The notes under the pieces are model-generated. The model had not been told where the DNA came from, searched no databases, and was given only the letters and a program-made list of their open reading frames with translations. DNA of 11,554 nucleotides from JAENZQ01 sp964553505 (GTDB lineage: Bacteria; Bacillota; Clostridia; Peptostreptococcales; JAAYPU01). The stretch is taken from assembly GCA_964553505.1 (NCBI GenBank), contig CAZKKX010000075.1, positions 1 through 11,554 on the forward strand, written 5' to 3'. The position numbers and the translations under genes were made by a program. This document shows positions 1 to 7,620 of this stretch, piece after piece; within the stretch, counting starts at the first letter, position 1; each line of letters begins with the position of its first letter.

Positions 1-3
1 TGA

Positions 4-579
4 CAGCCTATGGAAGATGAGTTGGTTAGCATATCCAGAGTGAATGCATCCTTTACTTTTCCATGTAAGTTTATCTTTGCGGCAAGTATGAATCCATGTC
101 CATGCGGGTATTATGGCGATCCTACTCATGAATGTTCGTGCAGTATAGGACAAATCACTAAATATATGGCCAAAATATCAGGGCCGCTTATGGACAGAAT
201 TGATATGCACATTGAAGTATTTCCTGTTAAATATGATGCGCTATCGTCAAATGTTTGCCATAAAAGCTCTTATGAGATGAGGATAGAGGTGGAAAATGCA
301 AGAAAACTTCAGGTAGAAAGATATAAAAAGGATAAGATATTATACAATTCCCAACTCAGACCTGTGCAAATAAAAAAATATTGTAATTTGGAATTTGAGA
401 GTACTAAACTTCTCGAATCAGCATTCAAGAAGTTATCATTAAGCGCAAGGGCATATAATAGAATTATAAAATTGAGCAGGACCATTGCAGATATAAGCTG
501 TTCTAAAGATATTAAACAAGAGCATGTGGCGGAAGCCATACAGTATAGAAGTCTGGATAAGAAATTTAGAGGGTTATAA
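4..579 (+). CDS. comM: ComM/YifB-family Mg-chelatase-like AAA+ ATPase, C-terminal part (partial)
   Basis: This is the C-terminal part of a ComM/YifB protein, a hexameric AAA+ helicase that in Gram-negative competent bacteria extends branch migration during integration of imported DNA. Visible family signatures are QPMED and SISRVNASFTFP near the start, ASMNPCPCGYYGD with its cysteine cluster, the arginine-containing SGPLMDRIDMHIEV segment, and the C-terminal lid LSARAYNRIIKLSRTIAD followed by EAIQYRSLDKK. Full-length members have about 500 residues, so the Walker A and B motifs would lie upstream of the window. The reading frame can be followed back to base 4, but bases 1-3 are an in-frame TGA where the family motif LRQP has arginine. 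The ATG at 10 lies inside the conserved motif and has no visible ribosome binding site, so it is not a credible native start. The gene precedes dprA by 47 bases, a common arrangement in Firmicutes. The family call is secure; whether the gene is intact is uncertain. Confidence 0.88.
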   Translation, partial: QPMEDELVSISRVNASFTFPCKFIFAASMNPCPCGYYGDPTHECSCSIGQITKYMAKISGPLMDRIDMHIEVFPVKYDALSSNVCHKSSYEMRIEVENARKLQVERYKKDKILYNSQLRPVQIKKYCNLEFESTKLLESAFKKLSLSARAYNRIIKLSRTIADISCSKDIKQEHVAEAIQYRSLDKKFRGL

Positions 580-626
580 GCATATAAGCAGAACTTGTTA
601 ATTAAACCCGGTAAGAGGGTGAAAAA

Positions 627-1700
627 ATGGATAGCATTTTATTTGATATTTGGATGAAAGAATTACCGCATTTGAGTTCACAAATGAAGATTCATTTGGT
701 AAAGTGTATGGGAGACAGTGAAAAAGTATTCCATGCATCAAAAAGTGCACTTTGCGACATAGAAAATATAAGCCGGGATGCGATAAATTACATATTACTT
801 AATAAAGATTTGAATAATGCAAAAAAAATTTACGATACTATGAAAGAAGAGGGAATAGAGGGCGTTTCCTATTTCGATGAGCATTATCCTAAAATTTTGA
901 AGGAAATATATGAGCCGCCTTTTTTATTATATATGAAAGGTGAATTGTCTGAGGCAGATCAAGATGCGGTTGCTATTGTGGGAGCAAGAAAAGCCACGTC
1001 CTATGGGAAATGGGCAGCGTACAATATTGCTTGCAGATTGGCAGAGTACGATACAACTGTTATTAGTGGTATGGCATTCGGTGCAGATACTTTTGCACAT
1101 CGAGGATCATTGGACGGAAAAGGAAGGACTATTGCTATATTGGCATGTGGACTTGATATTTGTTATCCTAAATGTAATGATAAACTTATGAAAGAAATTA
1201 TTGAAAATGGCAGTGTTATTTCGGAGTATGCACCCGGTATACAACCTTTACCGCGCTATTTTCCTAAAAGAAACAGAATTATCAGCGGATTGTCAAAGGC
1301 GGTAGTAATAGTAGAAGCCAATCTTAAAAGTGGCTCTCTGATTACTGCAGAATATGCGATAGATCAAGGGAGAGATGTTTACGCTGTTCCGGGTAATATT
1401 GAAAGCATTTACAGCAAAGGGACGAATAAACTGATAATGGAAGGTGCTATGCCTATTATCGGCATAGAAGAATTTGTACGAGAATTCACAATGGAATCAG
1501 GTAAATCCTCTGAAGAAATTATTTTGGGGATACATGAGAAAGAACTGGTAGATATTGTAAAAAAATATCAGCCGATTAGTATAGACACTTTGTTATATAA
1601 ATTAAATTTAACACCTTCAGATATTAGTGCATTGTTGACGGTTCTTGAGATAAAAGGACTAATCGAAATAATACCAGGCAAAATAGTTATTGCAAAATAA
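627..1700 (+). CDS. dprA: DNA processing protein DprA (Smf)
   Basis: DprA binds incoming single-stranded DNA, shields it from nucleases and loads RecA during transformation; it is also kept in species not known to be competent. The 357-residue protein has the usual layout. A helical N-terminal region (about 1-100) leads into the Rossmann-like DprA core, with VGAR at 118-121, SGMAFGAD at 147-154, FPKRNRIISGLS at 212-223, KSGSLITAEYA at 234-244 and VPG at 254-256. A C-terminal winged-helix-like domain (about 300-357) contains PISIDTLLYKLNLTPSDI. The start ATG follows a GAGGGTG ribosome binding site (615-621) at 5 bases. It lies between comM and topA, 63 bases before topA, and is probably co-transcribed with at least one of them. 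Length and motifs are normal and I see no frameshift. Confidence 0.96.
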   Translation: MDSILFDIWMKELPHLSSQMKIHLVKCMGDSEKVFHASKSALCDIENISRDAINYILLNKDLNNAKKIYDTMKEEGIEGVSYFDEHYPKILKEIYEPPFLLYMKGELSEADQDAVAIVGARKATSYGKWAAYNIACRLAEYDTTVISGMAFGADTFAHRGSLDGKGRTIAILACGLDICYPKCNDKLMKEIIENGSVISEYAPGIQPLPRYFPKRNRIISGLSKAVVIVEANLKSGSLITAEYAIDQGRDVYAVPGNIESIYSKGTNKLIMEGAMPIIGIEEFVREFTMESGKSSEEIILGIHEKELVDIVKKYQPISIDTLLYKLNLTPSDISALLTVLEIKGLIEIIPGKIVIAK

Positions 1701-1763
1701 ATTAGTAATGCATATAATCAAAAAAGCAGTTGTTGAAATAATAAGTAATTATGGGGTGAAGTA

Positions 1764-3839
1764 ATGGCACGAAAATCTTTGGTAATTGTCGAATCGCCGG
1801 CAAAGGCAAAAACAGTCGGAAAATTTTTGGGGAGCAGGTATAAGGTTATTGCCTCTGTCGGGCATGTTAGGGATCTTCCGAAAAGTAAAATGGGAATAGA
1901 CATAGACAATAATTTTGATCCACAGTATATAAATATCAGAGGAAAGGGCGATGTTATAAAAGAACTTAAAAAAGAAGCGAAGAAAGCAAGTAAAGTTTTG
2001 CTTGCAACAGACCCTGATAGAGAAGGGGAAGCTATTTCCTGGCATATAGCATATCTTTTAGGTATTGATGCAAATGAGAAATGTAGAATAGAATTCCATG
2101 AAATCACCAAAAATGCAATTGCAAATGCTATCAAATCAGCAAGACCGATACATATGGGGCTTGTGGATGCTCAACAGGCACGAAGAGTATTGGATCGATT
2201 GGTTGGTTACAGCATTAGTCCTTTACTGTGGAAAAAAATTAAAAGAGGTTTGAGTGCCGGTAGAGTTCAATCTGCTGCTTTAAAGATTATATGTGATAAG
2301 GAAAAAGAAATTCATAAATTCACACCAAAGGAGTACTGGGTAATAACAGCTTTGTTATCTATCAATGATAAAAAAAGTAAGAAATCATTTGAAGCAAAAT
2401 TAAACGAATATAATGGAAAGAAAATTACTATAAATAACAAAAATGAAGCCGACGCCGTTTTAGCTGCACTCGATTCACATAATTACAAAGTAGTAAAGGT
2501 GGAAACCAAGGAAAAAATAAAAAAACCGCAACCTCCTTTTACAACAAGCTCTTTACAGCAGGAAGCATCCAATCGTATGGGCTTTTCCGGAAAAAGGACA
2601 ATGATGGTTGCGCAGCAACTCTATGAAGGTATTGATGTTAAAGGAGAAGGTACAGTTGGATTAATTACATATATAAGAACTGACTCCATAAGAATATCTG
2701 ATGATGCCAAAAAAGCCGTTAAAAAATACATTGAGGAAAAATATTCTTCGGATTATGTTGGAAACCAGAATTATTCAAACAAGAAGAAAGATATTCAGGA
2801 TGCCCATGAAGCCATAAGACCGACAACTATAACCATGCATCCTGATGATATAAAGGACTCCTTAAGCAGAGACCAGTATAAGTTGTATAAGCTTATTTGG
2901 GAAAGATATACTGCAAGTCAGATGAGCAGTGCTATTTACGACAATAATACTGTAGAAATATTAAACAATGGTTACCTTTTTAAAGCTTCGGGATCACAAT
3001 TAAAATTTGAAGGCTTTCTTAAAGTATATTCATTTATGGAAGCTTCAGATAAGTTGCTACCTTCAATGAATGAAGGAGATGTGCTTTTCTGCTCTGATGT
3101 AATTTCTGAACAGCGGTTTACACAACCCCCTTCAAGATTTACTGAAGCAAGTCTTGTAAAAGAATTAGAGGATAAAAATATTGGACGACCAAGTACATAT
3201 GTTCCCATCATAACTACTTTGCTGACTCGTAAATATATTAAAAGAGATAAAAAAACCCTATTTCCAACAGAATTAGGGTTTATTGTAACAGATTTAATGG
3301 AGAACTATTTTAAAAATATTGTTGATATTGGATTTACTGCAGATATGGAAGAGAAACTTGATGATGTTGAGGAAAAAACCGTTGAGTGGAAAAATGTGGT
3401 AGGTGATTTCTATTACAATTTCAAGGAAGAACTGAAAGAAGCAGATGAAGAAATTCGAAGGATAGAAATACAAGATGAATTAACGGATGAAAAATGCGAG
3501 ATATGCGGGAAGCCAATGGCTATTAAACAAGGAAGGTTTGGCGAATTTTTAGCTTGTTCAGGATATCCGGAATGTAAAAATACAAAGCCAATTATTTTCA
3601 AAACCGGAGTGACGTGTCCGGAATGTGGGAATGAACTTATTGAGAGAAGGAGCAGAAAGGGAAGAACATTCTACGGTTGCAGCGGATATCCGGAATGCAA
3701 GTTTACTTTGTGGAATAAGCCTGTAAATAAAAAATGTCCGGAGTGCGGATCTCTCATGGTAGAAAAGAAAACTAAAAAGTCGGATTATCAGTGTTCAAAT
3801 AAGGACTGTAATTATAAAGAGAAAAAAACGGAGGAATGA
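1764..3839 (+). CDS. topA: DNA topoisomerase I (type IA)
   Basis: This enzyme relaxes negatively supercoiled DNA by transient cleavage of one strand through a 5'-phosphotyrosine link. The 691-residue protein is close in length to the Bacillus enzyme. The N-terminal Toprim domain shows VESPAKAKT (Glu10) and the acidic motif TDPDREGEA at 82-90. The cleavage domain has AQQARRVLDRLVGYSISP at 136-153, GLSAGRVQSAAL at 162-173 and ITYIRTDS at 301-308, with Tyr303 the expected nucleophile. DAHEAIRPT (346-354) and GRPSTYVPII (474-483) follow. The C-terminus carries three four-cysteine zinc ribbons: Cys578/581/598/604, Cys618/621/639/645 and Cys658/661/677/682. The start ATG follows GGGGTGA at 1753-1759. 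Its TGA stop is only four bases before the hslV ATG, and its last codons contain the hslV ribosome binding site, so the two are very likely translationally coupled. Confidence 0.98.
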   Translation: MARKSLVIVESPAKAKTVGKFLGSRYKVIASVGHVRDLPKSKMGIDIDNNFDPQYINIRGKGDVIKELKKEAKKASKVLLATDPDREGEAISWHIAYLLGIDANEKCRIEFHEITKNAIANAIKSARPIHMGLVDAQQARRVLDRLVGYSISPLLWKKIKRGLSAGRVQSAALKIICDKEKEIHKFTPKEYWVITALLSINDKKSKKSFEAKLNEYNGKKITINNKNEADAVLAALDSHNYKVVKVETKEKIKKPQPPFTTSSLQQEASNRMGFSGKRTMMVAQQLYEGIDVKGEGTVGLITYIRTDSIRISDDAKKAVKKYIEEKYSSDYVGNQNYSNKKKDIQDAHEAIRPTTITMHPDDIKDSLSRDQYKLYKLIWERYTASQMSSAIYDNNTVEILNNGYLFKASGSQLKFEGFLKVYSFMEASDKLLPSMNEGDVLFCSDVISEQRFTQPPSRFTEASLVKELEDKNIGRPSTYVPIITTLLTRKYIKRDKKTLFPTELGFIVTDLMENYFKNIVDIGFTADMEEKLDDVEEKTVEWKNVVGDFYYNFKEELKEADEEIRRIEIQDELTDEKCEICGKPMAIKQGRFGEFLACSGYPECKNTKPIIFKTGVTCPECGNELIERRSRKGRTFYGCSGYPECKFTLWNKPVNKKCPECGSLMVEKKTKKSDYQCSNKDCNYKEKKTEE

Positions 3840-3843
3840 ATTG

Positions 3844-4392
3844 ATGTTTCATGGAACAACCATTGTAGTGGTAAGAAGAAATGAAAATGATATTTGCATA
3901 GGAGGTGACGGTCAGGTTACCTTTGGTGAGTCATCCATAATGAAACAAAATGCTAAGAAGGTTCGAAAAATACATAAAAATAAGGTTCTTTCAGGCTTTG
4001 CCGGTTCAGTGGCAGATGCGTTTACATTAACAGAAAAGTTTGAGAATAAACTGGAAGAGCACGGTGGAAACCTCAAACGGGCTGCTGTTTCTTTAGCTCA
4101 GGAATGGCGCAAGGATAAAATCTTGAGACGATTGGAAGCATTGATGCTGGCTGCAGATAAAGATGATATTTTATTGATCTCAGGAAATGGCGAAGTGATT
4201 GAGCCGGATGACAATGTACTGGCTATAGGCTCAGGAGGGAATTATGCATTTGCAGCTGCAAAAGCTTTATATGATAATACGGGATTAGGAGCAGAAGAAG
4301 TTGTAAGAAAATCTCTCGAAATTGCTGCTTCCATATGTGTATACACAAACAACAATATTAATATCGAATCTTTAGGAGGAGATAAGGAATGA
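3844..4392 (+). CDS. hslV: ATP-dependent protease subunit HslV (ClpQ)
   Basis: HslV is the proteasome-like peptidase that forms two stacked hexamers and degrades proteins unfolded by HslU in the cytoplasm. The 182-residue product shows TTIVVVRR followed by GGDGQVTFG, the lysine-containing NAKKVRK, GFAGSVADAFTL, LEAL, GEVIEPDD, AIGSGGNYA and ICVYTN, all standard family blocks. By family knowledge the nucleophile is the first threonine of TTI, here Thr5, which would be exposed by removal of the tetrapeptide MFHG. I chose the ATG at 3844 over a possible TTG at 3841 because it gives the shorter, family-like leader and sits 9 bases after GGAGG-like sequence (about 3830-3834). The gene follows topA by four bases and overlaps hslU by four (ATGA). 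Bacillus subtilis CodW carries an N-terminal serine extension (MSS) instead; no such serine is present here. Confidence 0.97.
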   Translation: MFHGTTIVVVRRNENDICIGGDGQVTFGESSIMKQNAKKVRKIHKNKVLSGFAGSVADAFTLTEKFENKLEEHGGNLKRAAVSLAQEWRKDKILRRLEALMLAADKDDILLISGNGEVIEPDDNVLAIGSGGNYAFAAAKALYDNTGLGAEEVVRKSLEIAASICVYTNNNINIESLGGDKE

Positions 4393-5783
4393 AAAATATG
4401 ACACCTAAGGAAATCGTAAAAGAATTGGATAAATATATTATCGGGCAGGAAAAAGCAAAAAAATCTGTTGCTGTTGCTTTGCGAAATAGATACCGTCGAA
4501 GCCTGCTTCCAGATGATATGAAAGATGAAATTACGCCCAAAAATATCTTGATGATGGGGCCTACCGGTGTAGGGAAGACTGAAATAGCAAGGCGTTTAGC
4601 AAAACTTATAGAGGCACCTTTTGTAAAAGTAGAAGCAACAAAATATACTGAAGTAGGCTATGTAGGTCGTGATGTTGAATCCATGGTTAGAGACCTTGTT
4701 GAGACGTCTATCCGTCTGGTTAAGCATAGCAGGATGCAGGAGAAGTATGAAATTGCCGAACAGATTGCCGAAGAGAAAATAGTAGAAGCCATTGTTCCAG
4801 GAAAGAAGAAGGCTTCTACTATAAAAAACCCATTTGATTTCATAATGAATAATCAATACAGCAGTACTCAGAACAACAAGGAAGAATCTGAAAAAGATAA
4901 AAGCGATATGGAATTGCAAAGAGATCAGGTAAGAGAGCAATTACGGAAAGGACTTCTCGAAGATCAATTGATTGAGATAGAAGTCAACAGTAACCAAAAT
5001 GGTATGAATATGATGGACCTCGGAAATGAAGCCATTAGTATTAGTATTGGAAATATTTTTGGTGATATGGTTCCTCAGAAAAAGAAGAAAAAGAAAGTGT
5101 TTATTAAGGATGCCAGAAAAATTTTAAGGGAACAGGAAGCACAGAATCTTTTAGATATGGATCAGGTTACCAGTGAAGCTCTTGAAAATGCTGAGCAGAA
5201 TGGAATTATCTTTATTGATGAAATTGATAAAATTGCATCGCCAAACTTTAAAGGAGGGGCAGATGTATCAAGAGAAGGTGTTCAAAGAGATATTCTTCCC
5301 ATTGTTGAAGGAAGTGTTGTCAATACTAAATATGGTCCGGTAAAAACAGATCATATTCTTTTTATTGGTGCAGGCGCTTTTCATACTTCAAAAGTTACAG
5401 ATTTGATTCCTGAGCTTCAGGGAAGGTTTCCAATAAGAGTGCAATTGGAGAATCTTACAAAAGAAGTTTTCAGACAGATACTGGTTGCTCCGGAGAATGC
5501 TTTAATAAAACAGAATAAAATGCTTTTGGAAACAGAAGGGATAAAAATTGTTTTCACCGATGATGCGGCAGACGAAATTGCCAATGTAGCATTCTTGATT
5601 AATGAACAGACTGAAAACATAGGTGCAAGACGACTGCATACGGTTATGGAAAATTTACTGGAAGATATCTCGTTTAATATATCAGAAATGAAAGATGATA
5701 ATTTTACAATTGATTCGGAGTATGTTCGCAAGAAATTTGCCGAGACCGTATATATTGATGAAATTGATAAATATATCTTATAA
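4389..5783 (+). CDS. hslU: ATP-dependent protease ATPase subunit HslU (ClpY)
   Basis: HslU is the AAA+ unfoldase that recognises substrates and threads them into HslV. The 464-residue protein has the standard domains: N-terminal TPKEIVKELDKYIIGQ; Walker A GPTGVGKT at 57-64; pore loop GYVGRD at 90-95; the helical I-domain at about 105-245, which ends in a six-lysine run at 231-236; Walker B IIFIDEID at 273-280; GRFPIRVQL with the likely arginine finger Arg346; and sensor 2 GARRL at 412-416. The C-terminus ends in DKYIL, matching the hydrophobic tail that inserts between HslV subunits and activates them. The start ATG overlaps the hslV stop and has a strong AGGAGGA (4374-4380) eight bases upstream, inside the hslV coding sequence. 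The two subunits should therefore be made in coupled amounts. Confidence 0.98.
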   Translation: MKNMTPKEIVKELDKYIIGQEKAKKSVAVALRNRYRRSLLPDDMKDEITPKNILMMGPTGVGKTEIARRLAKLIEAPFVKVEATKYTEVGYVGRDVESMVRDLVETSIRLVKHSRMQEKYEIAEQIAEEKIVEAIVPGKKKASTIKNPFDFIMNNQYSSTQNNKEESEKDKSDMELQRDQVREQLRKGLLEDQLIEIEVNSNQNGMNMMDLGNEAISISIGNIFGDMVPQKKKKKKVFIKDARKILREQEAQNLLDMDQVTSEALENAEQNGIIFIDEIDKIASPNFKGGADVSREGVQRDILPIVEGSVVNTKYGPVKTDHILFIGAGAFHTSKVTDLIPELQGRFPIRVQLENLTKEVFRQILVAPENALIKQNKMLLETEGIKIVFTDDAADEIANVAFLINEQTENIGARRLHTVMENLLEDISFNISEMKDDNFTIDSEYVRKKFAETVYIDEIDKYIL

Positions 5784-5808
5784 TATCAATAAATATAATA
5801 GAAATTGC

Positions 5809-5838
5809 TTGCTTCATACCTGGTAAGACGGATATAAT
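5809..5838 (+). promoter_or_regulatory. Candidate sigma-A promoter for codY
   Basis: The hslU-codY gap contains TTGCTT (5809-5814), an 18-base spacer and a perfect TATAAT (5833-5838). Transcription would start near 5845, leaving a leader of about 30 bases before the codY ATG. The -35 box is a moderate match only. If real, codY can be expressed independently of the upstream dprA/topA/hslVU genes. No CodY-box-like sequence (AATTTTCWGAAAATT) is seen here, so autoregulation is not supported by sequence. Confidence 0.42.
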
Positions 5839-5875
5839 GATGATGAGAAACAAAGAAGACAAAGGAGGATTGAAG

Positions 5876-6655
5876 ATGCTGGTAGAGTTGCTTGAGAAGA
5901 CGAGAAGACTGAATGCAGTATTACAAATGACAGATAAAGAAGCAGTTTCTTTTAGCGATTTATGTGGAATATTGAGTAGCCTTCTTGATTCGAATGTATA
6001 TGTTATTAGTAAGAAGGGCAAGGTTTTAGGATTAAAACTTCTAATTAAGTCCGATAGCCCAATCATTATAGATCCGGAAACCGGTACAGAAAAATTCCCT
6101 AAGGAATATAATGATGAGTTACTTAGAGTCAATGAAACAAAAGTGAATATTACAGGTGAGGAATCTCTTAAAATATTCAAATATGATTACAACACCATGG
6201 ATAAGTATTTGACTATTATTCCAATATACGGAAATGGCCAAAGACAAGGAACCTTGATTGTAGCACGGTATGATATGGAATATGGTGTAGAAGATGTTAT
6301 TCTTGGGGAATATGGTGCCACCATTGTAGGAATTGAAATACTCAGAGCCAAGACACTTGAATTTGAGGAAGAAGCAAGAAAAAAGGCTGTCGTACAAATG
6401 GCAATAGGCACACTATCTTATTCCGAACTGGAAGCGATTCAAAACATTTTTGCAGAATTGGAAGGAAATGAAGGATTGTTAGTTGCCAGCAAGATAGCAG
6501 ATAGAGTAGGTATCACGAGATCGGTTATTGTAAATGCTTTGAGAAAATTTGAAAGTGCCGGTGTAATTGAATCAAGGTCATTGGGAATGAAAGGGACACA
6601 TATTCGCATCTTAAATGACAAACTTATGGATGAGTTGGCTCGATTGGAAATATAA
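5876..6655 (+). CDS. codY: GTP- and nutrient-sensing global transcriptional regulator CodY
   Basis: CodY is the Firmicute repressor/activator that adjusts amino acid, nitrogen and often virulence or sporulation genes to branched-chain amino acid and GTP levels. With the ATG at 5876, seven bases after AAAGGAGG (5861-5868), the protein is 259 residues, the usual length; an in-frame ATG at 5837 would overlap the candidate -10 box and add 13 unrelated residues. The N-terminal GAF-like domain starts LLEKTRRLNAVLQ and includes DSNVYVISKKGKVLG (38-52) and the FPKEY block at 74-78. The C-terminal winged helix is highly conserved: VASKIADRVGITRSVIVNAL at 203-222, then SAGVIESRSLGMKGT. In the ligand-binding segment between Gly52 and Phe74 there is no arginine, whereas the Bacillus subtilis protein uses Arg61 there. 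It follows hslVU, as in B. subtilis, and ends at a terminator. Confidence 0.97.
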   Translation: MLVELLEKTRRLNAVLQMTDKEAVSFSDLCGILSSLLDSNVYVISKKGKVLGLKLLIKSDSPIIIDPETGTEKFPKEYNDELLRVNETKVNITGEESLKIFKYDYNTMDKYLTIIPIYGNGQRQGTLIVARYDMEYGVEDVILGEYGATIVGIEILRAKTLEFEEEARKKAVVQMAIGTLSYSELEAIQNIFAELEGNEGLLVASKIADRVGITRSVIVNALRKFESAGVIESRSLGMKGTHIRILNDKLMDELARLEI

Positions 6656-6685
6656 TATATTGAATTACAAATTTCTTAAACTTTG

Positions 6686-6716
6686 AAAAGAGTAGATTAT
6701 TTTTACTCTTTTTTTT
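6686..6716 (+). terminator. Intrinsic terminator downstream of codY
   Basis: The perfect 9-bp stem AAAAGAGTA (6686-6694) and TACTCTTTT (6704-6712) encloses a 9-base loop and runs into an uninterrupted T tract (6709-6716). It lies 30 bases after the codY stop. It should separate the codY transcript from yunB, and the T/A symmetry also makes it plausible in reverse. Confidence 0.75.
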
Positions 6717-6729
6717 CACATTTTTTTTT

Positions 6730-6759
6730 CTCCATAATATTATATTATATATTATGGAG
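6730..6759 (+). promoter_or_regulatory. Perfect inverted repeat covering the yunB ribosome binding site
   Basis: CTCCATAATAT (6730-6740) and ATATTATGGAG (6749-6759) form an 11-bp perfect inverted repeat with an 8-base loop. The right arm contains the first four bases of the yunB Shine-Dalgarno GGAGGGG (6756-6762). In an RNA that includes both arms the ribosome binding site would be paired. Alternatively the repeat could be a protein-binding site in the DNA or part of the promoter region. The fold is A+T-rich apart from its outer CTCC/GGAG pairs. Confidence 0.5.
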
Positions 6760-6769
6760 GGGAATTGTC

Positions 6770-7444
6770 TTGAGGAGAAAAAACAAGTATAAGAAAAATA
6801 CCTCTGCCCTCAAAGTTTTTTTTTCGATTATATTAATAATTTTGATTAGCATATATGGATTTATATGTTTAGATGCTAAAATAAAACCTGCGGTATTTAA
6901 TATTGCTGAAATGAGAGTGCGAGAAATTGCTACAAAGGTAGTAAATGAATCCGTTTATGAGGAATTTGCTCAAAATATAAATTATGGAGATCTTGTCCAG
7001 ATCGAAACAGATCATCAAGGAAAGATTATTTCATTGCAGGCAAATACCGTATTAATGAATACTTTAGCTGCGGACATGACTTTGATGATACAGAATAATA
7101 TTCAGAACGTTACTTCATATGTTCAAATTCCCATTGGAAGCATAATGGGAAGTCAGATTCTATCTCAGTACGGACCGATGATAAGTCTCAAGATTATCCC
7201 TATTGGAATGGCAAAAGTAAATTTCAAAACTGAGTTTGAAGATTGTGGCATCAACCAAACACGACATAAAATATTTCTCGAAGTTGAAACGTATGCAAAA
7301 ATCATAGTTCCTTTTAATACAGACACCATCAATATTCAAACCATAGTTCCCATAGCGGAAACCATTATTGTAGGGGAAGTACCTCAAAGCTACATATTCA
7401 TACCGGAAAACGAAACTCCTAATATTATTCAACCACTTCGATAA
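6770..7444 (+). CDS. yunB: YunB-family sporulation protein
   Basis: The product resembles Bacillus subtilis YunB, a sporulation protein expressed in the mother cell and needed for normal spore formation; its biochemical role is unknown. The 224-residue protein has a basic N-terminus, one membrane helix at about 13-34, then an extracytoplasmic domain with MRVREIATKVVNESV (48-62), IPIGSIMGSQILSQYGP (120-136), and the C-terminal INIQTIVPIAETIIVGEVPQSYI block that is typical of the family. I chose the TTG at 6770 because it lies seven bases after a strong GGAGGGG and directly precedes the basic stretch RRKNKYKK. A longer reading from 6683 would start inside the codY terminator. The gene stands alone between the codY terminator and hflX. 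Its position in the chromosome does not add functional information. The assignment rests on recognised sequence blocks, not on a database search. Confidence 0.85.
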   Translation: MRRKNKYKKNTSALKVFFSIILIILISIYGFICLDAKIKPAVFNIAEMRVREIATKVVNESVYEEFAQNINYGDLVQIETDHQGKIISLQANTVLMNTLAADMTLMIQNNIQNVTSYVQIPIGSIMGSQILSQYGPMISLKIIPIGMAKVNFKTEFEDCGINQTRHKIFLEVETYAKIIVPFNTDTINIQTIVPIAETIIVGEVPQSYIFIPENETPNIIQPLR

Positions 7445-7490
7445 ATTCAAGAAAACATATAATGGGATTAATAGTCAATTTATCTCTTAA

Positions 7491-7518
7491 TTGATTCTGT
7501 TATCTATATAAACATAAT
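7491..7518 (+). promoter_or_regulatory. Weak candidate promoter for hflX
   Basis: Within the 176-base yunB-hflX gap, TTGATT (7491-7496) and CATAAT (7513-7518) are 16 bases apart and match sigma-A boxes at 4/6 and 5/6. Transcription would begin around 7525, giving a leader of about 95 bases. A small inverted repeat TCAATT/AATTGA (7475-7480, 7489-7494) overlaps the -35 box. In such A+T-rich DNA chance matches are common. Nothing else convincing is seen in this gap. Confidence 0.3.
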
Positions 7519-7620
7519 GTATAAGAATAATGTGTTATGATAATAAAGGGATAAAGGATTAATATAAATATAAGATTTAGAAGGAAAATATTAAACAAGA
7601 ATGTTTAAGCAGGTGAAAAA

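Noticed and set aside
1718..2134. Minus-strand 138-residue open frame over the topA start
   Set aside because: It lies antisense to the highly conserved Toprim domain and has no recognisable motif of its own.
5092..5094. Possible frameshift site in the A-rich six-lysine run of hslU
   Set aside because: The run of AAG/AAA codons (about 5079-5096) is interrupted by G, the frame continues without a break into Walker B, and the total length is normal.
5837..5875. Upstream ATG starts for codY
   Set aside because: They overlap the candidate -10 box and read through the AAAGGAGG ribosome binding site; the ATG at 5876 gives the standard 259-residue protein.
5704..6180. Minus-strand 158-residue open frame across the hslU-codY junction
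   Set aside because: Both plus-strand genes are well-supported families; this frame covers the codY promoter and ribosome binding site and looks like a composition artefact.
6716..6740. Possible sigma-E promoter for yunB (TCACATT and CATAATAT)
   Set aside because: Both boxes resemble sigma-E elements, but the spacing is only 10 bases, too short for this promoter class.
6683..6769. N-terminal extension of the yunB protein
   Set aside because: It would be translated from the codY terminator and T-rich DNA, giving FYSFFSHFFFSII, and has no ribosome binding site; the TTG at 6770 has an excellent one.
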